Assembly: GCA_007122505.1 (NCBI GenBank)
Contig: SKTQ01000084.1
Location: 1-9,755 of the forward strand
Length of the DNA: 9,755 nt
Origin: Bacteroidales bacterium
Lineage (GTDB): Bacteria; Bacteroidota; Bacteroidia; Bacteroidales; UBA7960
Direction of reading: 5' to 3'
The notes under the pieces were generated by a model. The model ran no database searches, was not told the origin of the DNA, and was given only the letters and a program-made list of their open reading frames with translations. A program made the translations under genes and the position numbers. Positions 1 through 7,025 of the stretch are shown here, piece after piece (positions within the stretch are counted from its first letter, which is position 1; each line of letters starts with the position of its first letter).

Positions 1-412
1 CCACATCTATGTCGCCGGTTACATTGGTGTCCGTGCGCGGGTTGTCCGTAACGCCGTCGCTCCACTGTGTAAAATGATAACCTTCGCCGGGAACAGCTTC
101 AACGGCAGTGCCATCTCCGCCATGGGCAACCTGCTGTTCTGTCTCTCCCAAAAGAGAACCGTTGGCTCCTGCGCTGTATAATAAGGTATACACATCAGTA
201 GCAAATTCAGCAACCACATCTATGTCGCCGGTTACATTGGTGTCCGTGCGTGGGTTGTCCGTAATGCCGTCGCTCCATTTTGTAAAAAGATATCCTTCAT
301 CGGGAACAGCTTCAACGGAAGTGCCATCCCCTCCATGGGCAACCTGCTGTTCTGTCTCTCCCAAAAGAGAACCGTTGGCTCCTGCGCTATACGATAATGT
401 ATACACATTGAT
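1..412 (-). repeat. Near-identical 213-bp tandem duplication (R8 and R7)
   Basis: The plus-strand text starting at 1 recurs at 214, a period of 213 bases or 71 codons. By eye about 90 percent of bases match, with long exact stretches such as the block encoding GSLLGETEQQVAHGGDGT. Most differences cluster at the ends of each unit. The period is a multiple of three, so copy gain or loss would keep the frame. The third A-type copy at 635-847 is clearly more diverged. Confidence 0.9.
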
Positions 413-1738
413 AGAAAAATCAGCATGAATGCTGTGATCCGTTGTAACATTTGAAAAGGTATAGGACACTGTTGCTCCGACACTGGTGCCGTCAACCAAC
501 ACATCGGCAATATGATAACCAACATCAGGAATAATGGCAAACGACTGGTCCTCACCGAAAAGGACTTCAACATCTCCTTCCGGGTCGATCAACCCTCCAT
601 CGCCTGCGGTGGCTGTAATAAAAAAGCTTTGTGGTTTAAACAAGGCGGTTACTTCCAGATTGGCCGTCACGTTGGTGTCTGTTCGAGGATTGTCAGTAAC
701 ACCATCGCTCCATTCGTCAAAAAGGTACCCTTCATCGGCAATCGCTTCAACAGGTGTGCCGTCTCCACCATGTTCAACCACCTGCTCGTTATCTCCGGCA
801 AGACTGCCGTTTTCTCCTGCCATGTATATCAATGTGTAAGAAAACAAGGCAAACTCCACATGGATGGTGTGATTTTGTAATACGTTAACAAAAGTATATT
901 CGTCTTGTACATCTGTAATAAGTCCATCAACAATTACACTTTCAACATAATAGCCTTCATCCGGGTGAAATGTAAACGTCTGATTGTTTCCATAAAGCAC
1001 CTCCACATCGCCTGCCGGGTCTATGCTTCCCCCTCCGGAAGAAGTGGCTGCAATGGTAAAGATGACCGGTGAAAAATCAACGTGAATGGTGTGGTTCTGC
1101 GTTACTTCGGCAAAAGTGTAGCTGTTATCCACATCTGCCACTTCCCCATCCACAAAAACAGCTTCCACCTGGAATCCTGTTTCAGGCAGAAAGTCAAAAG
1201 TAATCGTTTCTCCATGTGTTACGGTCACTTCACCGGAGGGGTCTATGGCCCCATTTTCTCCTGAAGTGGCTGTAATTGTATATTCATTTAATGCAAAATG
1301 GGCCGTCAGGTGCCGGTCGGTTTCGGCTACAAATGTATAATTTGCACCCGCCGTTCCCTCTTCATCCATCACAACTTCACCATTTTCTGTCCAATGAATA
1401 AAGTTATAGCCTGTTTCCGGAATGGCAGAAAGCGTTACCTCTTCTCCGAAAACATACACACCTGTTCCTTCTATTGTTCCTGCACCCTCCGGTTCTGCCC
1501 CGGCCGTTATTTCAACAGTCAGAATGTCAAAAATAGCCGTCAGGGTTACGTCGTTTGAAGGCATGGTGAACAAAAAACTTGTGTCACCTGAGACATGGTT
1601 GTCTCCTTCTGTCCATTCAACAAATGTAAATCCGACAGAAGGATTGGCAACAACCAGCACTTCCGTTCCCACAGTAAACCATCCTCCACCACTTACAGCA
1701 CCACCCTCTTCAGGTTCAGCAACCAGGGTCAGTTGATA
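1..1738 (-). repeat. Array of eight InlB-B-type protein repeats, two subtypes
   Basis: Boundaries in transcription order: R1 1738-1526 (71 aa), R2 1525-1289 (79 aa), R3 1288-1070 (73 aa), R4 1069-848 (74 aa), R5 847-635 (71 aa), R6 634-413 (74 aa), R7 412-200 (71 aa), R8 199-1 (cut by the edge). R5, R7 and R8 form subtype A, with HGGDGT, then WSDG, then TDNPRTDTNVT. R3, R4 and R6 form subtype B, with an IDPxG element, GY, VDG, YTF and a DHSIH/NHTIH-like ending. R1 and R2 are diverged tryptophan-containing units nearer subtype A in layout. Family assignment (Flg_new/InlB-B-like beta-grasp repeats) is from recalled motif patterns, not a profile search. Confidence 0.85.
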
Positions 1739-2533
1739 AAGTTCGGATATATTCAAAACAGCATGTTCGGAGATTACCACACAGCCGTCTCTTTCCAAAA
1801 CCACCCGGTACAATGTCCCATGGTCATCAATAGAAATATTCGCTTTGATCAGCTGATCAGTGTCGGTGCCCGTATACTCCTCATTATCTGACAGGTCTGT
1901 CCATATTCCGTTTGTCAGTTTTTGCCACTGATAGTTTACCAATGGTGCCGATGGTATGGTGCTGACCATAAATATTGCCATGTTGTCCGGTTCCACGGTT
2001 ACATCCTGTGGCTGGGCAATGATTTCGATCAAAGGACTGATAATACCGTCGATATATGTGGTGGGGATTGTCTGGCCGGGTGACGAATTGAAAAATGATG
2101 CTGTTGGGATAAATGTCAAATCAGCAACGCCACCTGCATACTCAAGTGAAATTGAAAACAGATTTGCACCGGCAGGAACAGTCACCCCGCTCACAAAGTT
2201 ATACCAGCTTGCCGTCAGCCTTTGTTGAACACTGTTATAGTTGAAGATAAAGTTGGCATCATCAACAGCCGGGTGTTTATCTGTTATCGTAATGCTTCCC
2301 GGATTGATTTTTTGTGGGTCAATGGATATTGCCAGCTGCCACAGCATGACACCGGTAAAACCGGTGTCTATAGTGACCGGTACAGTCAGAACATCACCGG
2401 AACAAGCCTCTTGGTTTGCAATACTTACCTGGATCTGTGTTTGCGCAGTCACACCAATGACTGCAAAAACCATCAACAGTGCAATGATTACACCCTTGAT
2501 TTTGTTGTTTTTAAGGGTAATTATGCTTCTCAT
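1..2533 (-). CDS. Large secreted modular repeat protein (cohesin-like, Ig-like, InlB-B-type repeats), 3' end outside window
   Basis: The minus-strand frame from ATG at 2533 is open to position 1, giving 844 codons with no stop, so the gene continues past the left edge. I read the frame throughout and checked its phase at tryptophan codons ending at 1927, 1615, 712 and 277. Residues 1-30 are a signal peptide (basic start, IIALLMVFAVIGV core, VTA before Gln31). Residues 34-165 resemble a cohesin fold (an early GDVLTVPVTI-like strand, then LTASWY and LFSISLEYAGG). Residues 171-263 are Ig-like (AQPQDVTV, YQWQK, DDHGTLYRV). Residues 266-844 are eight InlB-B/Listeria-Bacteroides-type repeats, two of them nearly identical. 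Such proteins are usually extracellular or surface-bound in Bacteroidota, often exported by the type IX system. The sorting domain this would need is not visible, so that route is inference. Binding partner unknown. Its own promoter lies upstream, so it is not part of the neighbouring envelope cluster. Confidence 0.9.
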   Translation of the reverse strand, partial: MRSIITLKNNKIKGVIIALLMVFAVIGVTAQTQIQVSIANQEACSGDVLTVPVTIDTGFTGVMLWQLAISIDPQKINPGSITITDKHPAVDDANFIFNYNSVQQRLTASWYNFVSGVTVPAGANLFSISLEYAGGVADLTFIPTASFFNSSPGQTIPTTYIDGIISPLIEIIAQPQDVTVEPDNMAIFMVSTIPSAPLVNYQWQKLTNGIWTDLSDNEEYTGTDTDQLIKANISIDDHGTLYRVVLERDGCVVISEHAVLNISELYQLTLVAEPEEGGAVSGGGWFTVGTEVLVVANPSVGFTFVEWTEGDNHVSGDTSFLFTMPSNDVTLTAIFDILTVEITAGAEPEGAGTIEGTGVYVFGEEVTLSAIPETGYNFIHWTENGEVVMDEEGTAGANYTFVAETDRHLTAHFALNEYTITATSGENGAIDPSGEVTVTHGETITFDFLPETGFQVEAVFVDGEVADVDNSYTFAEVTQNHTIHVDFSPVIFTIAATSSGGGSIDPAGDVEVLYGNNQTFTFHPDEGYYVESVIVDGLITDVQDEYTFVNVLQNHTIHVEFALFSYTLIYMAGENGSLAGDNEQVVEHGGDGTPVEAIADEGYLFDEWSDGVTDNPRTDTNVTANLEVTALFKPQSFFITATAGDGGLIDPEGDVEVLFGEDQSFAIIPDVGYHIADVLVDGTSVGATVSYTFSNVTTDHSIHADFSINVYTLSYSAGANGSLLGETEQQVAHGGDGTSVEAVPDEGYLFTKWSDGITDNPRTDTNVTGDIDVVAEFATDVYTLLYSAGANGSLLGETEQQVAHGGDGTAVEAVPGEGYHFTQWSDGVTDNPRTDTNVTGDIDV

Positions 2534-2580
2534 GGGAAAATCTGCTTTTGGGGGTTAATTCTTTGATTTATTTAATATTG

Positions 2581-2611
2581 CGAAGTTACGGTTTTTTCTT
2601 AAAGAATCAAT
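2581..2611 (-). promoter_or_regulatory. Bacteroidota-type promoter of the repeat protein gene
   Basis: On the minus strand a -33 element ATTG (plus 2608-2611) is followed by a 19-base spacer and a -7 box TAACTTCG (plus 2581-2588). This matches the known Bacteroidota pattern TTTG/TTG-N19-21-TAnnTTTG with one mismatch in the -7 box. Initiation would fall near 2574, leaving a leader of roughly 40 bases before ATG 2533. No Shine-Dalgarno sequence is seen; the leader is A-rich, as is usual in this phylum. Confidence 0.7.
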
Positions 2612-2742
2612 GCCTGCGAAAGCACTTCATCAAAGAAAAAACAACTGTTACGCAATCCGGACAGCAAAAGATCGTTTTGGCTTCCTTCACTATCTAAAAT
2701 ACATTAATCCAAATAATTGTTTAACAATGATGTGTTTTTATG
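2612..2742. other. Intergenic spacer, nothing recognised
   Basis: AT-rich stretch between the promoter of the repeat protein gene and the terminator of the isomerase gene. A short plus-strand frame crosses it (2610-2804), but its residue composition is unlike a protein and it overlaps the terminator. I see no RNA gene, repeat or binding site here. Confidence 0.6.
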
Positions 2743-2790
2743 AAAAAAGCCGGCCCAGGTTTGTTTATTACAGACACCCGATGGCCGGCA
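2743..2790 (-). terminator. Intrinsic terminator of the ppiD-like gene
   Basis: Read on the minus strand, GCCGGCC (plus 2783-2789) pairs perfectly with GGCCGGC (plus 2749-2755). After a two-base bulge, CGGGT pairs with ACCTG (one G-T wobble), leaving a loop of about 15 bases. Six T residues follow directly (plus 2748-2743). The opposite strand has only three T after the stem, so the terminator acts mainly leftward. It lies 53 bases past the isomerase stop and insulates the repeat protein gene. Confidence 0.85.
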
Positions 2791-2842
2791 TTTCACAGAA
2801 ATAATTTATGTAATGGGGTTTTGTGTGTGTTTCCTCACTGAT

Positions 2843-4963
2843 TTAGAAGAACGCCACCCTGTTGTCCTCAATGTTTGCATTTTGTTTGATGGCCTGAAAT
2901 GTTTGCGCGGGCACCCTGTTGCGGAAAGCATCCCTCAGGGGTCTTTTTGCCTGTGTTAAGTCTTCAGGCAGCGTAACATCATCCACCCTTGTAATTTCAA
3001 CAACAAACACGCCGTTGTTGCCTTTGATCGGCCCTTGCCTGGTTTTGGAAATATCGGCAAACAAAGCACCGATCACCCTGGGTTCCGGGCCAACACCTGG
3101 CAAGTTCCGGCTGTTGAAGTTCAGGTTGCTTGCTTCTTTGATTTCCAGGTTCAATTCTGCGGCCAGTTCTTCCAGTGATTTATTCTCTGCCAGAAGGGTC
3201 TGCATTTCTTCTGCAATCATTTGCTGTTTTCTTTCTTTCCTGGCAATCTCCATGATCTCCTCGCGAATCTGGCTGAGGCTTGGAATTCCTTCTTCCTGCT
3301 TGCCTGTAAGCTTTGCGACTACAAAAAGATTTTCCAGTTCAAAAATCCGGCTATAGTCCCCCACACTGGTGTTTTCGTCAAAGGCCCACTGGACGATGCT
3401 TCTTCCTTGGGCAATTCCTGGAAGGGTGCGATCCATTTTCCCGACGCGGTCCACTGTCCGGGAGTTAAGGTCTGCTGCTTCGGCGGCAGCTTCAAAATCC
3501 CTGATTCTTCTTAGTTCTGAGGCAAAGCCGCTGATCCGTGCATATACATTTTGATAGGTTCTGTTTCCGGGCTCTATTTCCCGGACAATTTTTGCCACCT
3601 GTACTTTTCTGTTAAGCGGTGATTTGCCTGTTACCTGGATCACATGGAAGCCAAACTCGGTTTCCACTGTAAGAAATGATCCAACGGGAGCTTCCACAAC
3701 GGCTTCATTGAAGGGCCTGACCATGGCTCCGTCGGGGAACCAATCGAGGTCGCCCTGGTTCATGGCAGCACTGGGGTCGTCGGAAAGGTTCATGGCCAGT
3801 ACGGGAAATTGTGCGGGGTTGTTACGCACCACCCTGAGGATGCTGTCAGCTTTAGCCTCAGCCTGGGCATAGGAACGGGTGATGTCAGGCGCAGATGCGG
3901 CAGAACCCTGGTATGCAACCAGAATATGTCCGGCCCGCATGGAGTCGGGACGCATCTGGGCATCCTTTAGCATGGCAATTACATAAGCGTTGTTTTCCAT
4001 GTAAGGCCCGATGATCGTACCCACTTCGACACCAAATATTTCGGGGTCGATCTGGGGAGATAATTCACCCATAGAGTAAAAGGTGGGGTCAAAACGACGG
4101 TCCGACATTGAGTTTACAAAGGATTCAACGTTGGGAACATTTGGAAGGTCTTCTTTGATCAGCAATATTTCATTGCGTGTTTGTTCCCGGTCCTCTTCTG
4201 ATGGGAACACCTGTAATGATACATAGGTTATATTGCGTGAAGCTTCCTGCCTGAACCGGTGCTTGTTTTCCTCATATACCCTGCGCAGATCCCTTTCGGA
4301 AATATTGATCTCCTCCTCAATGGATTCATGGGGTTGATAGATGAACCGAACATTGGCTCTTTTGTTCCGGTGCATATAGTCCATGGCGGCCATATCAGAT
4401 GGCACCATAAAGGCTTTGGCAATCATATTGTGATACTTGCTCTCTCTCCTGTCGCTTTTGATGAATTGCTCCAGCATTACCCACTGGCGGCGTACCGAAG
4501 GGTCGAGCCTGTCAAAGTTGCGCAAAAAATCTGCTACCTGTTCAGGGTCATACGCACCTGTTGCCGGATCTGCAAAACTTTGCCTCAGAACGGGGTGGGG
4601 GTCTGTTCCGTATATCATGTCGAACAGCTCTTCTGAAGACACTTTTAGCCCAAGTTGGTCAAATTTTTCATCCATCAAAATCTCCTTAACCATCTCGTCC
4701 CACACCTGTTGTCTGATCTGGAAGTGCTCCTGGGGCCCGGCTGAAACGCCTGTCTGGTTTTGCCAGTTTTCAATTTGCCGTTGTGCCCTCATCTCAAATT
4801 GCTGATAAGGGATGGCGGTTCCGTCAATGCGGCCCACATCAAAACGGGGCTGGCGCATTGGTCCGTAACCCAGGAAGTCACCAAGCACAAAAGCCGCCAG
4901 GCCGACGCCAATCACCACTATCAACAGTCCCGAATAATTTCGTATTTTTTGTATTACAGCCAT
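2843..4963 (-). CDS. ppiD: PpiD-like membrane-anchored peptidyl-prolyl isomerase / periplasmic chaperone
   Basis: 706 residues. A short basic cytoplasmic start is followed by one membrane helix (about 11-32, SGLLIVVIGVGLAAFVLGDF), which anchors the protein in the inner membrane with the rest in the periplasm. Residues about 40-240 fit the SurA/PpiD N-terminal chaperone region. Residues about 343-447 are a parvulin (PPIC) domain: it begins RAGHILVAY, carries GDLDWFPDGAMVRPFNEAV, and ends FGFHVIQVTGK. The C-terminal part (about 540-660, ending GPIKGNNGVFVVEITRVD) looks like a second, degenerate parvulin-like segment. The expected role is folding outer-membrane and secreted proteins as they leave the translocon. 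Length and layout match PpiD (about 620-710 residues). It is the last gene of the envelope cluster, with its own promoter upstream and a terminator downstream. The start ATG 4963 gives an immediate MAVIQKIRNYSG anchor. Family is well supported; strict orthology to E. coli PpiD is inferred. Confidence 0.9.
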   Translation of the reverse strand: MAVIQKIRNYSGLLIVVIGVGLAAFVLGDFLGYGPMRQPRFDVGRIDGTAIPYQQFEMRAQRQIENWQNQTGVSAGPQEHFQIRQQVWDEMVKEILMDEKFDQLGLKVSSEELFDMIYGTDPHPVLRQSFADPATGAYDPEQVADFLRNFDRLDPSVRRQWVMLEQFIKSDRRESKYHNMIAKAFMVPSDMAAMDYMHRNKRANVRFIYQPHESIEEEINISERDLRRVYEENKHRFRQEASRNITYVSLQVFPSEEDREQTRNEILLIKEDLPNVPNVESFVNSMSDRRFDPTFYSMGELSPQIDPEIFGVEVGTIIGPYMENNAYVIAMLKDAQMRPDSMRAGHILVAYQGSAASAPDITRSYAQAEAKADSILRVVRNNPAQFPVLAMNLSDDPSAAMNQGDLDWFPDGAMVRPFNEAVVEAPVGSFLTVETEFGFHVIQVTGKSPLNRKVQVAKIVREIEPGNRTYQNVYARISGFASELRRIRDFEAAAEAADLNSRTVDRVGKMDRTLPGIAQGRSIVQWAFDENTSVGDYSRIFELENLFVVAKLTGKQEEGIPSLSQIREEIMEIARKERKQQMIAEEMQTLLAENKSLEELAAELNLEIKEASNLNFNSRNLPGVGPEPRVIGALFADISKTRQGPIKGNNGVFVVEITRVDDVTLPEDLTQAKRPLRDAFRNRVPAQTFQAIKQNANIEDNRVAFF

Positions 4964-4992
4964 TGTTAATCGTCGTTTAAAATTTTGGAGTG

Positions 4993-5000
4993 CAAAGATA
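4993..5000 (-). promoter_or_regulatory. -7 box of a promoter for the ppiD-like gene
   Basis: The minus strand reads TATCTTTG, a perfect match to the Bacteroidota -7 consensus TAnnTTTG, in the 100-base gap before ATG 4963. Initiation near 4986 would give a leader of about 23 bases. No convincing -33 element is seen (TGGT at about 21 bases is the nearest). This suggests the isomerase can be transcribed independently of the upstream genes. Confidence 0.7.
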
Positions 5001-5063
5001 ATAATATTTGTTTACCGTTTCACCAGTAACACTGGATTAATCGCAAGTATTGGGCATTTTTTC

Positions 5064-6338
5064 TTAAAGGGAAACTTTGTGGTGGCGCACCTTGATGAGT
5101 TCCACACGTTTTTCACTGACCTGCAGAATTTTTATGTGTGTGTTGCCAATATCAATTTCTTCTCCCCTTGCGGGAATGCTTTCCATATGGTTGATGACAA
5201 GCCCGCCAAGGGTTTCATACTCGTCGGAATCAGGAAGGTGCAGGTTGTATTTTTCATTGAGATAATCTATTTCCAAGCGTGCGCTGAATATGTATTCGTC
5301 CGGACCTGTTTGTTTTTCTGTTAGATCTTCCACATCGTACTCGTCATCAATTTCACCGAAAATTTCTTCAATAATGTCTTCGATGGTGATGATTCCGGCA
5401 GTGCCACCGAACTCATCCACAACAACAGCAAGGCTTTTTCGCTGCTGCAGCAGGTTTTGCAGCAATTTGGAGGCCAGCATTGTTTCCGGCACCAGTATTA
5501 CAGGCCGAATGATGTCCTGAATCTGGCCCGGCTGGGAAAAAAAGTCAAATGCGTGCACATACCCCACCATGTCATCAATAGATTCGTTGTACACCAGGAT
5601 TTTGCTAAGGCCTGTTTCTGAAAATATTTTTCGGATGGCCTGTATGCTTTCCGTTTGTGACACCGCTACGATTTCTGTTCGCGGCACCATGCACTCGCGC
5701 AGCTTGATCTCGGGAAATTCAATGGCGTTACGGATAATCTGAAGATCCCTGTGCTGGTCTTCGCTTTGTTCATCTTTCCGGCCAAACTCTTTCAGGAAGT
5801 TGTCCATATCGATGGCATCAAAAACCTTTCCGGTTGCAGTTGTGTCGGTTTTCAGGAGGCTTTTCATGATGAGGTTTGACAAAGACATGGTAAAGGCAAT
5901 GATGGGATACAATATATAATATATGATTGTTACCGGCAAAGCAAATATTCCCAAAAAACGGTTGGGGTTGATCCGGAACAGGGTTTTGGGCAGAAATTCG
6001 GCAAAAACCAGGATGACCAGGGAGGAAATGATGGTTTGCATAACAAACACACCGGCATCACCCTTTACAGGCTCTGGCAGCACCTGATACAAAAAAGGTT
6101 CCAGCAGAGCGGCAAAAGATATGCCGTATACCACAAGCGCAATGTTGTTTCCAACCAGCATGGTGGAAATAAAGCTTGATTCCGAACGAACAAAACGAGA
6201 CATCAGCCGGGCAGAGAAGCCCCCTGATTGTTTATCTACTTCAACTTTCAGTTTGTTGGCGGCAACAAAAGCGATCTCCATGCCGCTAAAGAAAGCAGAG
6301 AGAAATAAGCTGAGAAGGATAATGGTCAGGTCATTCAT
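5064..6338 (-). CDS. CNNM / CBS-pair / CorC-HlyC membrane protein (hemolysin-family, GldE-related)
   Basis: 424 residues. The N-terminal CNNM/DUF21 domain (about 1-165) has hydrophobic segments around 4-24, 62-85, 98-116 and 131-155, with the FSGMEIAFVAANKLKVE, VGNNIA and FAEFLPKTLFR motifs typical of the family. A CBS pair follows (about 212-335), opening with RECMVPRTEIVAV and containing VVVDEFGGTAGIITIEDI. A CorC/HlyC C-terminal domain spans about 345-424. Family members are linked to Mg2+/Co2+ efflux or resistance; in flavobacteria the relative GldE supports gliding, so the exact role here is open. I chose ATG 6338 (MNDLTIILLS), which puts the hydrophobic segment at the N-terminus and leaves 14 bases after the lptC stop. 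The in-frame ATG at 6413 would add 25 hydrophilic residues read from lptC in another frame and is unlikely. Close spacing suggests co-transcription with lptC. Confidence 0.92.
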   Translation of the reverse strand: MNDLTIILLSLFLSAFFSGMEIAFVAANKLKVEVDKQSGGFSARLMSRFVRSESSFISTMLVGNNIALVVYGISFAALLEPFLYQVLPEPVKGDAGVFVMQTIISSLVILVFAEFLPKTLFRINPNRFLGIFALPVTIIYYILYPIIAFTMSLSNLIMKSLLKTDTTATGKVFDAIDMDNFLKEFGRKDEQSEDQHRDLQIIRNAIEFPEIKLRECMVPRTEIVAVSQTESIQAIRKIFSETGLSKILVYNESIDDMVGYVHAFDFFSQPGQIQDIIRPVILVPETMLASKLLQNLLQQRKSLAVVVDEFGGTAGIITIEDIIEEIFGEIDDEYDVEDLTEKQTGPDEYIFSARLEIDYLNEKYNLHLPDSDEYETLGGLVINHMESIPARGEEIDIGNTHIKILQVSEKRVELIKVRHHKVSL

Positions 6339-6352
6339 GGTTGAGTTCTCTA

Positions 6353-6916
6353 TCAGTCGCTGCTTTCCCGGGTATCTATGCGGATTGTTCCGTGTGGCCT
6401 GAGTATGCGCCATTGGTCAAAGCGTTCATCTGCTTCGAAGCCCTCACCATAAAGTACTTCATTTTCGGTAGTGATCTTCACGAATTTTTCCGAATAAATG
6501 ATTTCTTTTTTCTGATCCCAGATCAGTTGTTCCGTGTTGAGCTGTTCACCCAGCTCATTGATAACCACCACATCGTTGCGAGCTTCAATGATTTCAGTGT
6601 CTTCGTAGCTAATGGCATACCTGGCCGACATGCTGGAGGTTTCCCTTTTCAATGTGTCAAAAAAAATCACATGCAGGCCCCTTGGCAATTCAAGATATGT
6701 CTGCTCGTTTTCGAAGCGGTCCATTTGTTCGGCTTGCAACAGCATCCTGATATATCCATGATCACTGTAAATGATTTCCACATCAAAGGCTGACTCTACC
6801 GGTCCGTCTTCCCTGTGTGTCATGGCATCAATGGTTTGCAGGTCGCTCCGGCACGAAAAAAGAAGCATCATTATCCAAAGGATAGTGATGCTTTTGCTCA
6901 TATGCGGGGTTTTCAT
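6353..6916 (-). CDS. lptC: LptC, lipopolysaccharide transport periplasmic component (lipoprotein form)
   Basis: 187 residues. A basic, hydrophobic leader ends in a lipobox-like LFSC with Cys22 as the likely lipidated residue. The body is beta-rich and ends with the pattern typical of Bacteroidota LptC: LNTEQLIWDQKKEIIYSEKF, then VLYGEGFEAD, then WRILRPHGTIRI. LptC receives LPS from the LptBFG transporter and passes it to the LptA bridge. Bacteroidota versions are commonly predicted lipoproteins, unlike the transmembrane-anchored E. coli protein. Start choice is uncertain: ATG 6916 gives MKTPHMSKS and ATG 6901 gives MSKSITILW, and both leave a good leader. A GGAAGG lies about 16 bases before 6916, too far for a normal Shine-Dalgarno. 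The upstream frame stays open into the TPR gene but has no start codon. Confidence 0.88.
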   Translation of the reverse strand: MKTPHMSKSITILWIMMLLFSCRSDLQTIDAMTHREDGPVESAFDVEIIYSDHGYIRMLLQAEQMDRFENEQTYLELPRGLHVIFFDTLKRETSSMSARYAISYEDTEIIEARNDVVVINELGEQLNTEQLIWDQKKEIIYSEKFVKITTENEVLYGEGFEADERFDQWRILRPHGTIRIDTRESSD

Positions 6917-7025
6917 GATCTGTTGGCTAGCCTTCCGGCTTATGTTTTGATTTGTTGCCTGTTTGTTTCCTCTCGGCCTAAACGTGGCGTGTTTGGTTTG
7001 GATGTGGTCCCGGAGGATCGGATAT
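6917..7025. other. 109-base spacer between the TPR gene and lptC
   Basis: This is the longest gap in the cluster. I see no TAnnTTTG box and no hairpin with a T-run. The lptC frame is open across it but contains no ATG, GTG or TTG. It may be an untranslated leader within a longer transcript. Confidence 0.4.

Noticed and set aside
1..412. CRISPR array
   Set aside because: The repeat unit is 213 bases, contiguous without spacers, and codes for protein.
232..573. Minus-strand short frame, and its relative at 19-219
   Set aside because: They are in a different frame from the large repeat protein and resemble each other only because the underlying 213-base repeat is duplicated.
512..880. Plus-strand open frames over the repeat protein gene (also 108-428, 1422-1736, 1595-1891, 2222-2566)
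   Set aside because: They are antisense to the continuous minus-strand repeat gene, and their apparent internal similarity merely mirrors its repeats.
2610..2804. 64-residue plus-strand frame in the intergenic region
   Set aside because: No promoter or start signal, a random-looking composition, and overlap with the terminator hairpin.
5023..5035. Inverted repeat as a terminator of the CorC-like gene
   Set aside because: The stem is only five pairs with a three-base loop, and no T-run follows on the minus strand.
6339..6413. Upstream start (ATG 6413) for the CorC-like gene
   Set aside because: It would overlap lptC by 61 bases and add a hydrophilic stretch ahead of the first membrane segment; ATG 6338 fits the family.
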